From contig NW_020194555.1 in assembly GCF_002865645.1 (NCBI RefSeq), forward strand, positions 2,568,288-2,632,287: 64,000 nucleotides of DNA, written 5' to 3'. The notes under the pieces were generated by a model, which was not told where the DNA came from, did no database searches, and worked only from the letters and a program-made list of their open reading frames with translations. Source of the stretch: Hyaloscypha bicolor E. Its lineage: Eukaryota; Ascomycota; Leotiomycetes; Helotiales; Hyaloscyphaceae. Every line of letters starts with the position of its first letter. The stretch's first letter is position 1. Position numbers and translations under genes: made by a program. Of the stretch, positions 44,124 to 55,052 are shown in pieces.

Positions 44124-45753
44124 ATGGCATTGAGTCAAGCAGCGGCGGTTCTGGAGAAGGTCATCGGCCATGACACTAATGCGACCACCGAGCAAGACAT
44201 CACGAACCCGGCCCGAGACAGGGCCAAATATGCTGACCCTAGCGGCGAGACGATGAAGGCATTAGTCTGGATGGGCAAGAACAAAGTGGAAGTCCGTAAG
44301 TGTCTCTGTCTTAGATTCGTGTCTGTGACGCCGCGGAAGTCTCACGCAGTGCAGACGAGGTTCCAAAGCCCCGCGTCGTGGAAGACAGAGATGTCATCCT
44401 GAAGGTCACGGGAAGTACGGTCTGCGGGAGTGATTTGCACTTGCTGCATGGTACTGTGGTTGAGCTGGAGAAGGGAGATATCCTTGGCCATGAGTTTTGT
44501 GGTGTGGTCGAGTCTATGGGCCCCGCTGTCAAGGGACTGAAGCAAGGGGATCGAGTTGTTGCATCCTTCCAGATTGCATGTGGAGAAGTATGTGGACTTG
44601 AATCTCGGAACATCTCATCCACCATCGGAGCTGACTGTCGCAGTGCTATTACTGCAAAAAGAAGCAAAGCTCCCAATGCGAGAAGACCAATTCGAACACC
44701 TTGGAGAATGGCATGGTAAGTCATGCGTTTCCAAATAGTTCATTGGCTAACAGCGCCCAAAGTATGGAGGAAGAACTGCAGGCATGTTCGGATACAGCCA
44801 TTTCACGGGAGGGTTCGCTGGTGGGCAGGCTGAGTACGTCCGAGTTCCATACGGAGACGTCAACCTTCTCAAGCTCCCAGCGAGTGTCCCTGATGAGAAG
44901 GGGCTCTACCTGTCAGATGTTTTGTGCACATCGTGGAACTGCGTTGTCGATACGGGCGTCGAGAAAGGAGATGTTGTCGCGATCTGGGGTGCTGGTAGGT
45001 CCCAACCTTTCCCCGTGTTTGATGCAAGACTGACACAAGTAAACAAGGTCCAATTGGGCAGATGTGTGCAGAGTTCGCTTTTATCAATGGTGCTTCAAGA
45101 GTCATCATGATTGACAACAATTGGAGGTTGGAATATGTCAAGTCCAAATACCCGAAGGTTGAACTTCTCGATTACAGCGGTCTGCCTCGTGGAACATCCG
45201 TCTCTACGAAGTTGAAGGAGATGGCACCAAGAGGTCCGGATATCGCTCTCGAGTGTGTGGCCGGCGAGTATGCCAAAGGATGGGCTCACTACTTTGAGCT
45301 TATGCTTGGTATGGAGACAGACACCTCGGAAATCGTCAACGAGATGATTACGTCTGTAAAGAATTTTGGCCGTTGTGGTATCACGGGTGTCTATGTTGGC
45401 TTTGTAAGTATAATCGGGGGCATCAAGTACAATGGGGTTCGGTGGCCTTTACTAACTTTTGATGCCAGACGAACCACTTCAACATTGGATCACTCATGGA
45501 ACGAGGAATCAGATTGATTGGTAACGGCCAAGCGCCAGTTCACATGTATTGGGAAAAGCTCTGTGGCATGATCGAAAGCGGCGAGATCGATCCGCTTAAG
45601 ATGGTCTCCCACAGAGTGAGCATGGAGGAGCTTGATCAGATCTACTACAAGTTCGAGAAAAAGGAAGACGGGATGCAGAAAGTCTTCGTCGAGACCAAGT
45701 TTTCCGCACCGCCATGCGCTGGTAGTCCCAGCTTAACAAGGTACAGCAAGTAG
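44124..45753 (+). CDS. Zinc-containing alcohol dehydrogenase (MDR family)
   Basis: Multi-exon gene starting MALSQAAAVLEKVIGHDTNA, with a longer N-terminus than minimal ADHs. Catalytic zinc ligands are in GSTVCGSDLHLLHG and GDILGHEFCGVV. The structural zinc Cys cluster is CGECYYCKKK then SSQC (C-x2-C-x2-C-x7-C), visible after splicing GAA|TGC across a 54-nt intron. The NAD-binding region is VVAIWGAGPIGQMCAEFAFI (spliced) with RVIMIDNNWRLEYV. The C-terminus has RGIRLIGNGQAPVHMYWEKL. The pattern resembles the glutathione-independent formaldehyde dehydrogenase/threonine dehydrogenase-like branch. Introns interrupt near 44297, 44589, 44716, 44998 and 45403. It oxidises an alcohol or aldehyde hydrate with NAD(P); the substrate is not determined. 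Confidence 0.93.
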
Positions 45754-46768
45754 TTGTGGGGCTGAAAGGAATTGAAGAATGCAGTACAAGCAGGAGCAGG
45801 CGGTTGAGTATTCGGGAGCCAATGTAGTTTTGCTCTTTCCGTAAGACCTGACCAATGAGTTGAGCCTATATTTTAAGTTCTTGCATTTTTCCGGGGCAAA
45901 AATGGTTAGCAGTCCACTTGTGTCAAGACATTAGACATCAGCGTCACCAAATGAGCGATTTATTGGATCTGGACTCTATAGATTGTAGTCAGGTCATGGA
46001 GAACTCATCGCCTTCCGTGTATGCACATCGTGTTGTCTCATTGGCGTCCAAAACCTCGCCACTCAGCGAAGAGTTTGTCAGCCAATGGTTTGTAATTGCA
46101 TTCATTGCAGAAGCGAGTGACCCTCAGAAGTGAACTCTCTCGCGATAAGGACTCCGCTACGTGCCTCTACCAAATGAGACTTGCAGAAACAACCACCCAT
46201 GTCAAGCAGTGCAGGATCGTCCCAAGCAAAATGGGGCGTTCCCGCTTCTCGATGAAACCCCATGCCGACGGCTCGGTCCTCCCACTGACAAGCCTGCACG
46301 TGTCCCCAGCTCGGGACCACCAGTTCATCCCGGTGCCAGTAGTGCGGTACCATTGGCGCCTCGCTTTCGGGTTGACCCAAGGACCCATTGGCGAAGACAC
46401 CCAACTTCCGATGGGCCCCAAAGGAGCGTAAGTGAAGACCAATGGAACTACGGGGCGTGGGGTATCTTTTCCCTGGGCGTCCAAACCGGTCCCCGATACG
46501 ACAATTCCTTCCTTGAGAAGAAGTGGAGGACACTGAGGGCAGGAACTGCCTGCCAGCGCTACACAACTTTGAACTCGACAGGTATAAGTCCCGGTGTCCT
46601 ATGCACAGCATAAAAATTTGTGCCTTCGAACTCTGCATCTTATAGACAATAATCAAGTCCCAATGGTTTCCTCCACAAAACCATATCTCTCGGAGAATAA
46701 GCAAGATGTAGCTCAGGCAAGAAAATGCACAAGGCTCGTAAAAACAAAAGCTGAAAGTTGTCTAGGAT
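45754..46768. other. Stretch with several overlapping frames, no supported gene
   Basis: Long but mutually overlapping frames occur on both strands between 46096 and 46704 (for example 46102-46704 minus, 46161-46613 plus) in a GC-richer patch. None carries a recognised motif and no splice structure links them, so I call no gene. Confidence 0.4.
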
Positions 46769-47296
46769 GTGTGCGAGAACGAAACACACGTCCACGTCAT
46801 CGTTTACTCCTGCGATTCTTCGGCAGTCACTAAAGACCTGCGATTTCCTGGAGTAAAGATATACATCACTTCCCTCCCAGAGCTCCCGCACTTCAAAGAC
46901 TTCATCTCCAATTTTATACCCTACAATTCCACGAATCTCAACCTCCCGAATCAGCAAAATTACCTCCAGCTACTCAGCCGAGGGCGCATGCTAGCCCGGG
47001 ATATTGTACAGAGGTCGAAGAAGTACATCCGAAACCCATTGCGAATCTTCTGTCTTGCGAACAGAGTGCGAGCATACTCTTCGGGTCTCTTAAATCCACA
47101 ACTCTGGTTCAACATTTTTGTCGTCATGGCTTGGCTTCTCATCCGCCGCACGCTCGAGATCTTTGGCATCCATTTGCCCGGCCTAGCCGTGGTACCTCAA
47201 AATCAACAGGTGCCGTCAGCAAAGAGCAACAAGAACAGAGATTCGGCAGTTGGCCAACCTCAGGAGAATGATTTCGTTCACTTGGAAGCCCCCTGA
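46769..47296 (+). CDS. Hypothetical protein with one membrane segment
   Basis: An uninterrupted frame of 175 codons starting MCENETHVHVIVYSCDSS. I recognise no family. There is one hydrophobic segment near residues 112-130 (LWFNIFVVMAWLLIRRTLEI), preceded by a basic stretch (RSKKYIRNPLRIFCLANRVR) and followed by a short polar tail. The first ATG may not be the true start, since the residues around it (VHVIVYSCD) look like the interior of a folded domain. It could be the 3' exon of a longer gene or a lineage-specific gene. Confidence 0.35.
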   Translation: MCENETHVHVIVYSCDSSAVTKDLRFPGVKIYITSLPELPHFKDFISNFIPYNSTNLNLPNQQNYLQLLSRGRMLARDIVQRSKKYIRNPLRIFCLANRVRAYSSGLLNPQLWFNIFVVMAWLLIRRTLEIFGIHLPGLAVVPQNQQVPSAKSNKNRDSAVGQPQENDFVHLEAP

Positions 47297-48375
47297 AGTC
47301 GAGATGGGTATTGAAGCGGGAGGCAGACACATGATTTGGATGAGACTATGATGAATATTTGGAGGCAAAAATATATGCGACTTGCGTCAAATATTCTCCT
47401 TAAGCATCGGTCGAAGTTGGATTGAATATCCCGAGGCGTTTGGGTTATGAGACACCTTTGTTTGCTTCCAGGGAATTACGTTCATTTGATAGTGAATTCC
47501 CAACTCTAGAATCGTCTGACTATAGAACACATCCGCAAATACAATTTCAATCTTTCTCCAAGCGGAAACAGCAGACCTCAACGCCGTTGACACATTGTGT
47601 CACGTGGGCTTCTCGGAAATTTCCTTCGCTGTGAAACCAGCACGAAAAGACAACTCGTCTCTCATTGCCTCAATCAACTTGATCAACGCAACTAGGAAGC
47701 CTCAAGGAAGCCTCAATCCCCCACTTGGGCATCACCGCCTTTCTCATGGCACCCATGAGACCATTGCAAGTGCAGCTACAACGCGTTCGACATTTGGGCT
47801 TCTTTTGCTTCCGAAGCGATTGTACCATGCCTTAGCTGACAGCGGCTGGGCGGCGATGGCTTATTGAGCACTCCAATAATCCACGGCGCCAATCTGCCAT
47901 GTAGCAGTCGGTAAAGTTGCAAATATTGATGCCGCCAAGGTGTTTCGAGAGGCATCAGTGGTGAATGAGGTGGCGAAACTCTTCATTCGGCAAACAAAGA
48001 CCACCCCAACATGATTGGCTCGTCTCGAGCCGAACCCCTGACTGTTTCGGCAGCTGTCAATGGCGGGAGTTTGCAGATCGCGGGGAGTGAGGTCAACGGC
48101 GCATATTTTTGGCCTCCGAGATTCAATTGAGCACCTTGTGATAGGTTGCATAGAGAATACCTTCCTTGATGAGAATTGGCAGGTGGGTCTTTTAGAACGG
48201 TTCGGTCTTTTATTTTCTGGGCATATGCTGTGAAGTCATGGAGACCCTGTTTCAAGCGCGGGGTAGTCGAGCAGAAGGACCTTGCTGATAAATTTCTATA
48301 AGATGAGTGGATTCTTTGACCCTTTGAGTTGCCAGCTTCGTTGGTGCGTTTTGGGTTTTCTACACATGTGCAACA
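47297..48375. other. Intergenic region upstream of the MFS gene
   Basis: About 1.1 kb; only short frames with no motifs. Its right part should contain the promoter of the MFS permease. Confidence 0.4.
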
Positions 48376-50222
48376 ATGTCATCCCCTGTCCGACCTCAGG
48401 TGTCCGAAGTCCTCCTCTCAAGCTCGGAGAAGTCCTTACCAACACAGGATGAAGGCTCAGACTCCCTCCCCGCACCCCCAATAGCTGCTACTGGCCAGAT
48501 GCACCACACTTTTACCCATCACGATCCGAATTGGGCAGGCGACGATGTGGACTTCAGCCATGTCGATGAGAAAGCCGTGCTCCGGAAAATGGACCTGCGA
48601 TTGCTCCCCATGCTTGCGCTCTTGTACCTTTTAAGTTTCTTGGACCGAGGAAATATTGGAAATGCGAAGATTGAGGGCCTCACGGAGACATTGCATATGA
48701 CCGGACCGCAGTATAATTGGTGTTTGACTGTATTCTTCTTCACTTACTGTGCATTTGAAGTGCCCAGCAATCTGATGTCAGTTGAGCATCCTCATCGTTG
48801 AGAGTACTTGAAGCTTACCGATATTAAACAGGTTGAAGCGCCTTCGTCCTTCAATATGGCTGCCAAGTATCATGGTTGCTTGGGGAACTGTGATGACACT
48901 GATGGGTATCGTTCAGTCGTACCACGGCCTGCTTATTGCCCGAATATTCCTCGGTGTTACTGAAGCTGGTCTATTTCCTGGAGTGGCATACTATATTACA
49001 ATGTGGTATTGCCGCAAAGAGGGTCAACTCCGACAAGCTTTGTTTTTCAGTGCTGCAAGTATCGCCGGTGCCTTCTCGGGTCTGCTAGCATTTGCTATTG
49101 CAAAGATGGATGGAGTTGGAGGCTTGGAAGGCTGGAGATGGATGTGAGTTACTTTCTGCAAAGTTTTTGATCATGAAACTAATCTCTACAGTTTCATCCT
49201 CGAGGGTATTGCAACTGTTCTGATCGCCATCTCAGCATACTTCGTCCTATTCGATTTCCCAGATACAGTTTCCTTCCTCACCATCGAAGAACGGGCATGG
49301 GTGGTACATCGACTCAAATATCAAGGTTCTGAAGGCTCTGGTCAAATGGTTGCCGAGACTGATTCCTTTCACTGGGACTTTGTGAAGGCTGCCTTCACTG
49401 ACTGGCAAATTTACACGGGTTTATTAATGTACTGGGGAATCGTCTGTCCACTTTATGGGATCGCGCTTTTCCTCCCAACCATCATCAACGAGCTCGGCTA
49501 TGTGTCATCAACAGCGCAACTTCTTACCGTCCCAATATATATCACCGCCGCCTGCCTGACTATCGTCACGGCATGGTACTCTGATCGCTCGAAAGTCGGC
49601 CGAGCATTCTATATATTCATCCCAATGTGCGCAATCCTGATCGGCTTCATCATCGCCATAGCAGCTAGTGCCCACGGCCATCTCCCCGGCCTTGTCTACG
49701 CCGGAGTATTCATCGCAACCTGTGGAATCTATCCCGCGTTCCCTGGTAACATTTGGTAAGTCCCCAATTTCTAGGTGGATTATTTTCTACTGCACATATT
49801 TTGCGAGCTCTTTACTCACCACCTGCTGTTGGGTGTAAACTACTCACAGGACACTGCCTCAATCCTAACTCTACCCTTAAAAGACAATACTAATCCGAGA
49901 TTCTGGGTTTAGTTGGATGTCGAACAATCTCGCTGGTAGCTACAAAAGATCTGCTGGCATGGCCATTCACATTGGAGCAGGAAACTTGGCTGGTGCTATG
50001 GCCAGCAATTTTTACCGGGCTAATGATAAGCCGAAGTATATACTTGGGCACGCGTTCGAGATCGGCTTCGTTTCTGTGGGGATGATTGCCGTGTTGGTTT
50101 TGAGGTGGAAGTATGCGAGAATAAATGCTCAGAGGGATAGAGAGGGGAATGAGAAGGGTCACAGTCTCAAGGAGATGAGTGAAATGGGGGATAGAGCACC
50201 GACGTTCAGATATATACTTTGA
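48376..50222 (+). CDS. MFS permease, anion:cation symporter family (Tna1/Dal5-like)
   Basis: A four-exon gene with about 12 membrane segments and a long hydrophilic N-terminus. After VDEKAVLRKMDLRLLPMLAL comes LLYLLSFLDRGNIGNAKIEG, the first-helix signature (LDR.NIGNA) of the allantoate/nicotinate permease family. Then YNWCLTVFFFTYCAFEVPSN, LLIARIFLGVTEAGLFPGVA and YYITMWYCRKEG, the conserved R.xLG..EAG.FPG..YY...WY...E block. The end reads SNNLAGSYKRSAGMAIHIGA (family motif W.SNN..G..KR). Introns lie at about 48777-48830, 49144-49190 and 49757-49912. It probably imports an organic anion or vitamin-like acid at the plasma membrane; the substrate is unknown. Confidence 0.94.
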
Positions 50223-50715
50223 ATCACGAAGTAAGACAATCAAATTTTGCAGAAATGAAATTGATATTTTGGAATTCGGAAATTCTGAGCTGGAGAGCAA
50301 TCTAGTTGGTGTCAACACTTGTTGCTTTGGCTGTCTGCTCAGATTTACCTCTATTTCTGCTGTACGTGACTGGATCGTACGTCTTGCTCAATCCCTCTCA
50401 ATTTCGCAAATGAAGGGCCTTTAACACGGTATATATTGCAAGCCATGTGACCATTCGGTGCTGCACTCACAGGGTTTAACAAATAAAAGGCTGTGCCAGA
50501 AATAATATTCGTACTCAAACGTTCTCTACCCAAATATTTAGTCTCGACTTCATAATTGAAGTGTTGTGATTCATTTCAACTCCGCGCTTGGCACAAGGTA
50601 TATATTCGAGAAGCTACTCGAGTTGAAGATGTGAGTCCACCATTTCTATACCATTCTCAAGAATTGAAGACTGAAAATATTGGACCGAGTCCCTAACGAG
50701 GGACGTGTTTCTGGA
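50223..50715. other. Intergenic region, no gene seen
   Basis: About 490 bp between the MFS stop and the DJ-1-like relic. AT-rich and without recognisable signals. Confidence 0.4.
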
Positions 50716-51291
50716 CGAACATAGTGAGCTCTACAGTTTCCGGGTCTGTTGTTCCAACTCACACTTTCCAGATTGCTCTACCGCTTCACGTCTTGATTGT
50801 TCCAGGATGTATGGGTTCGCGAGGACCGCCTCCCACACTGAATGCTATGATCTCTCTCATGAAGGAGCGCTATCCAACCCTTTAGTACCTGACTACTGTC
50901 TGTACTGGGGTTGTGAATACAGCTAGAACCGGTGTTCTCCCTGGGGAGCATGCAACCACCAACAAGAGAGCTTGGGCTGAGACACCCGCATTAGGACCGA
51001 AGGTCAAATGCATTCCACAAGCAAGATGGGTGGCAGACGGGGGCATTCAGACAACGCCACAAATTGCAGCAGGAACTGATGGCTTCTTGGCATTCTTGGA
51101 GACAATAGAGGGGAGCGCAACTGCGAAGACCGTCTCCAATGGCATGGAGTCAGCGGCACAATTGCTTGAGTGTCCAACACATACTGACTTCTGAACCTCC
51201 TAGATATGAGAGGCATTTCGACTCCAAAGATGATCCTTTCGCTGCATTATACAATCTGGTCAATGCAAAGAACGGGACGAGCTCCTCTTGA
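50716..51291 (+). pseudogene. DJ-1/PfpI (ThiJ) family protein, in-frame stop
   Basis: One frame reads LPLHVLIVPGCMGSRGPPPT, then LNAMISLMKERYPTL, a TAG (50883-50885), then YLTTVCTGVVNTARTGVLPG with the nucleophile-elbow Cys (V-C-T-G), and EHATTNKRAWAETPALGPKV. The 3' exon is joined by an intron from GA|GTCAGC to CTCCTAG|A, giving GMEYERHFDSKDDPFAAL, typical of the C-terminus of fungal DJ-1/PfpI proteins. The stop sits where a Gln (CAG) is expected, so a single C-to-T change explains it. The N-terminal exon, including the acidic catalytic residue, cannot be traced with confidence. The remaining sequence is well preserved, so the loss is recent or the stop is a sequence error. Confidence 0.8.
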
Positions 51292-52148
51292 GATGTGATT
51301 GAGTGGACGGAGGACGGAACAGCCAAGAGCGGAGATCGAGGGTCATTGATCTGAACTTGAGGCTGGCGGATAGCTTGTGTTGATTATTTATCGCAGTACG
51401 CTGCGCTTGGGGAACTGGCCCAACCAAGCGCTACAGAACGAACAAAACTTTGTTGCATTATGACCTGGCGTGGCGTGCTCGTGCTTATGTAGCGATGGCC
51501 GACTCTCACCACCCCCTTCCCCGCCCTCGCTTGGAATAGGGGGGAATGGAAATCGATATCACGGAGCCGATTTAATCCGCCCACAAAGATATTCACTTAA
51601 TATACTAAAATAAGACTTTTTCAGTCAACTAACAAGCGAACAACGCTTGTAAGTTGGAACATCAACGTCCGCAATTGACGTTAAACTAAGAGGAAAACCT
51701 GCTTGTCCTGCCCTGTACGTACCTGGTTCGCCCACTGTACAGGAACGGAATACGCTGACTTGTTACGCACCTGGTTTCGCCCACTGTGCATGTTAGGGTA
51801 GCGCAGAATTTTCCTAAAAAAACTCAGTTCTTCTGGTTTTCCCTTATAAGACCACCAGCCCTGCTCCTCGGAGTTTGGGAAGGTGGCAAGGTTTTGCCGT
51901 TTAATTCTTTTGTTTGGCGTATCGCGTACAAAGACAAAGCAGCAATAAAAGAGATGGAGATGCGTGTCAAAACGTATTTAAATTATGGAAAACACTTCAA
52001 AGGACGAACCTTTTTTTGTTTTTTTTGTTTTGAGAAGCTCGCTTAACAAATAAATATCAATATCCAAACATCAAGGACATCGCACTGCGCTAGCAAATAA
52101 CCTGGCGTGAGATATCAAGTACTCGTCATTTATTATCGTGAATTTTAT
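51292..52148. other. Intergenic region with short repeats
   Basis: No gene. Two near-identical short repeats, ACCTGGTTCGCCCACTGT at about 51720-51737 and ACCTGGTTTCGCCCACTGTG at about 51768-51787, lie close together. T-rich around 52010-52030. Confidence 0.5.
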
Positions 52149-53519
52149 CTATCGCCAATACAGTCCCTTCCTCACACCTCGATTGTACCTGTCCAAGCCC
52201 GGTGAAGTTGGTATTTTCGAGCTCGTTCCTCTCCCAAAATTACTATCACTCGTCCACGAGGCTCGCACCGCCATTCTATCTCTTTCCCAATCCCGTTCTT
52301 GCGACAACGATCTCCGCGAAGCCCCACTCATCATCGACCAACGTGTTGCTTGTCTCTCCACATCGCCGGAAGTAGGGAGTCCTGTCGGACCAGTCCGTGA
52401 ATTGTTCGCTCCTCCCGGGTGATGATCAGGATTGCTGGGCTTGATATACTCCCCAACACCCCTTAAGAAACTTTCACTTCTGCTGACTGGCCTGGATGTT
52501 GTTGATCGCCCTGACGCTCGTCTTCCCACAGAAACCGGCTGATCCCTCAAAGTAGCATCCTGGTTTCCCTCTGTCTCCTTCATACCCACCCCCGACTCAC
52601 TTGGCTTATAATATTCCCCAACCTTCTCGAAGAAACTCCCACTCCCGCTCACGTGTTTAGATGCTGAGGTGGTAGGGCGAGGACGGTCTGGTATCGCCGC
52701 GTGATAGCTCGCCTCAATCTCACCCATGATTTCCGCTGTATGGGGTGGAAGGATCTTGCTCGGTGAGCGGAGGCCAGAGGACTCGTAGGTTCTCGCTGCT
52801 TCGGCTCTTGATTGTGCGACGAAGTTCTGGTAGTCGCCCGATTCGCCGTCAGGCTCGAAGGCAACTGGCCGAACCGTGACTGGATGGCCAGGCTGGAGTG
52901 AAGCACTGCGTATCTCCTCGTCCAAGGAGGCATACCTCTCGAGTTGGGGTCCATAGTTGCTCATCCGCTTAAAGTCGGCTGCAGCATGTTGGGGTATATA
53001 AGCGGCGGTCGAGGGTCTTTGCAGTAAGGGTTCTCGTTCCACTGACTTCCGTGTTGGCACATAGACGGTGGAAATTGGCCTTGCTAAATCGGTGTGCCTT
53101 CTTTTATGCTGATGGGGCTGGACATCTTCCTTGCTTCCTTTCTTATGTCTCTTTGACTTTATTAACTTCCGCTTGAAGAAGTTATATCCCTTGGAGTCGT
53201 TCAGTTCTCGTGGAGTCTGCCGACGTTCCGGGGGAGGTGCGGTTTGGGACTCCTTTCTGAAATGCTTATACGTTGGATTTCTTGTCTCTCCCCCCTCCGT
53301 CGACTGCCAAGTTCGCTGGTTCAAGCGTTGTTGGTTGACTTCGTTGAGCAGCAACGATGGATTGGGAGAGATTATAGCAGGTTGGGGGGTTCCTTTACGA
53401 GAGAATATGCCGCGTCTGATTCTCCGCAGAGCAGGCCTCCAATTCGATTCTTTTCGTGGGTCATCTGGGCGGCATGCTGGCGGCAACTCTGGCTGTGGAC
53501 GTCTGCTCGATTGGAACAT
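52149..53519 (-). CDS. Basic, largely disordered fungal protein of unknown function
   Basis: An uninterrupted frame; I choose MFQSSRRPQPELP (ATG complement of 53517-53519) as start, giving 456 residues, although the frame extends 32 codons upstream. The N-terminal half is rich in Lys/Arg (NFFKRKLIKSKRHKKGSKED). The C-terminal half contains two copies of a short motif: GSFFEKVGEYYKPSESGVG and ESFLRGVGEYIKPSNPDH (F-x-x-V/G-GEY-x-KPS), separated by about 60 residues. No transmembrane segment or known domain. The motif repeats suggest short linear interaction sites. No evident operon-like partner. Confidence 0.7.
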   Translation of the reverse strand: MFQSSRRPQPELPPACRPDDPRKESNWRPALRRIRRGIFSRKGTPQPAIISPNPSLLLNEVNQQRLNQRTWQSTEGGETRNPTYKHFRKESQTAPPPERRQTPRELNDSKGYNFFKRKLIKSKRHKKGSKEDVQPHQHKRRHTDLARPISTVYVPTRKSVEREPLLQRPSTAAYIPQHAAADFKRMSNYGPQLERYASLDEEIRSASLQPGHPVTVRPVAFEPDGESGDYQNFVAQSRAEAARTYESSGLRSPSKILPPHTAEIMGEIEASYHAAIPDRPRPTTSASKHVSGSGSFFEKVGEYYKPSESGVGMKETEGNQDATLRDQPVSVGRRASGRSTTSRPVSRSESFLRGVGEYIKPSNPDHHPGGANNSRTGPTGLPTSGDVERQATRWSMMSGASRRSLSQERDWERDRMAVRASWTSDSNFGRGTSSKIPTSPGLDRYNRGVRKGLYWR

Positions 53520-55052
53520 TTTCAAGGATGGGACACTCCAAGTTCCTCGGAGCAGAAGCAAGACTCGGCGGATCGAGAGAGGGAACGAACAAACCCCCAA
53601 CTTCCTGCAGACCACGAGAGATTATTAAGTTTGACCCACATCGTCTTTAAAATATAAGTTGAGTTTAGGTGGCAGAGGTGTTAGCGGGAAGAGGGTCCGA
53701 AGCACTACACCGGAAGACTTGTGCGAGTGAAGCTCATGCACGCGATGTCTAGCACTCCACCTTGGAGGCCGTTTGGAAAGCTACGGCCTGTATGCGCCAA
53801 TCAATCTGCATAATCAATGCCCCAAAATTAAGAGAGTCATCCCAATGAAGGGCTTTAGGACTTTACCTGGGGTTTTTGAACCAATCGAGCAGGACTCCAA
53901 CAGCGCAGGATGGGTCAAGCACCCAAATTTAGGGTTCGAGATTATCTAATGTGGCATCTGTGGCATCTCTGGCAGAGATCTACTGCAAGTTAGATCCGTA
54001 AAGAGTCAGGTACCATCGTGAGGATTGGTCACCGTGAGCGTGCAGTTGCACCGTCGACTCCTACACCAGTGGTTGTCCGAATTGATGGCGCACGGACCGG
54101 ACACACTACCAAAAAGCCCCTATCTTTGCAACATTACAAATACGTAATCATCTTATAAAATAATACCAAATCAAAGATGACATGTATTTCGATGCCTGGT
54201 AATGACTTTAATAAGATGGTTTTATGCTAGAATTATATTCTAATCATAAAATTCTAGCGCAATATTGCTTAGTTATTAGGCTATAGTTTTACTTTATAAG
54301 ATTGCTCGAACTCTGGAATTAATTTAACCCAAATAAATTAAGAAGAAAAATTCTATTATTCTTCCAAGAACTGAATTTCTTATGCCTTGCGTTACAGTTT
54401 TACAATTTCTTAAAGTAGGTGACTTTCGTTGGATTTTGGTGGGGATTTCTCGCTAAATTGAGCGTGCGCCATCAATTTGGACAACCACTGGTGCTAGTGC
54501 CGGACTTGGCTTTGGATCCTGAGAGAGGAAATTCTAGATTTCCGTAGTGCGGAACGTATGAGCTATGTAAGGCTGTGGCTGGAAACGCCACTTTGAACCT
54601 CGTATATGCTGAAGGCCAAGAGCGTTGGGCGAGGAGACCGGCATACCCCAGGAGGAACAATAGGAAATATCCCATATTTGTGGTATTGATTCTGCTCTGC
54701 TCTTCATCCACAAGAACACGAGGACAACCCAGCAATGCGAAACGCTGGATTTCGTTTCCCCGCAGTCGCAGAATCCTCATTGGAATGATCTAGCAGTTTG
54801 ACGTTCTCATGAAGCTACTTGGTGAGAATATCAAGACCTCCTGCATCCTGTTGAGATTGAAGAAGAAAATTCGCCAAGGCGGGGTATTTTTAAGGGTGAC
54901 GTCGAGGCACGTGATTACCTAGGAGGTTGAAAGTTTCCATGACCAAGAGAAGCAGAAATAGATCAGGTCAGACTGCATAATAACAAAAGAGTATCTGTGA
55001 GCTTTTGGAGAATTTCACTGAACCGACTTCTTTGTAAACTTTGCAAATATCG
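53520..55052. other. Intergenic region with an AT-rich island
   Basis: No supported gene. Positions about 54115-54370 are strongly AT-rich with runs such as TTATAAAATAATACC, in contrast to the GC-balanced flanks. This looks like a short RIP-mutated repeat relic, without identifiable ends. Confidence 0.5.

Noticed and set aside
46102..46704. A 200-codon minus frame and overlapping plus frames
   Set aside because: Mutually overlapping frames in a GC-richer patch, no motif and no splice logic.
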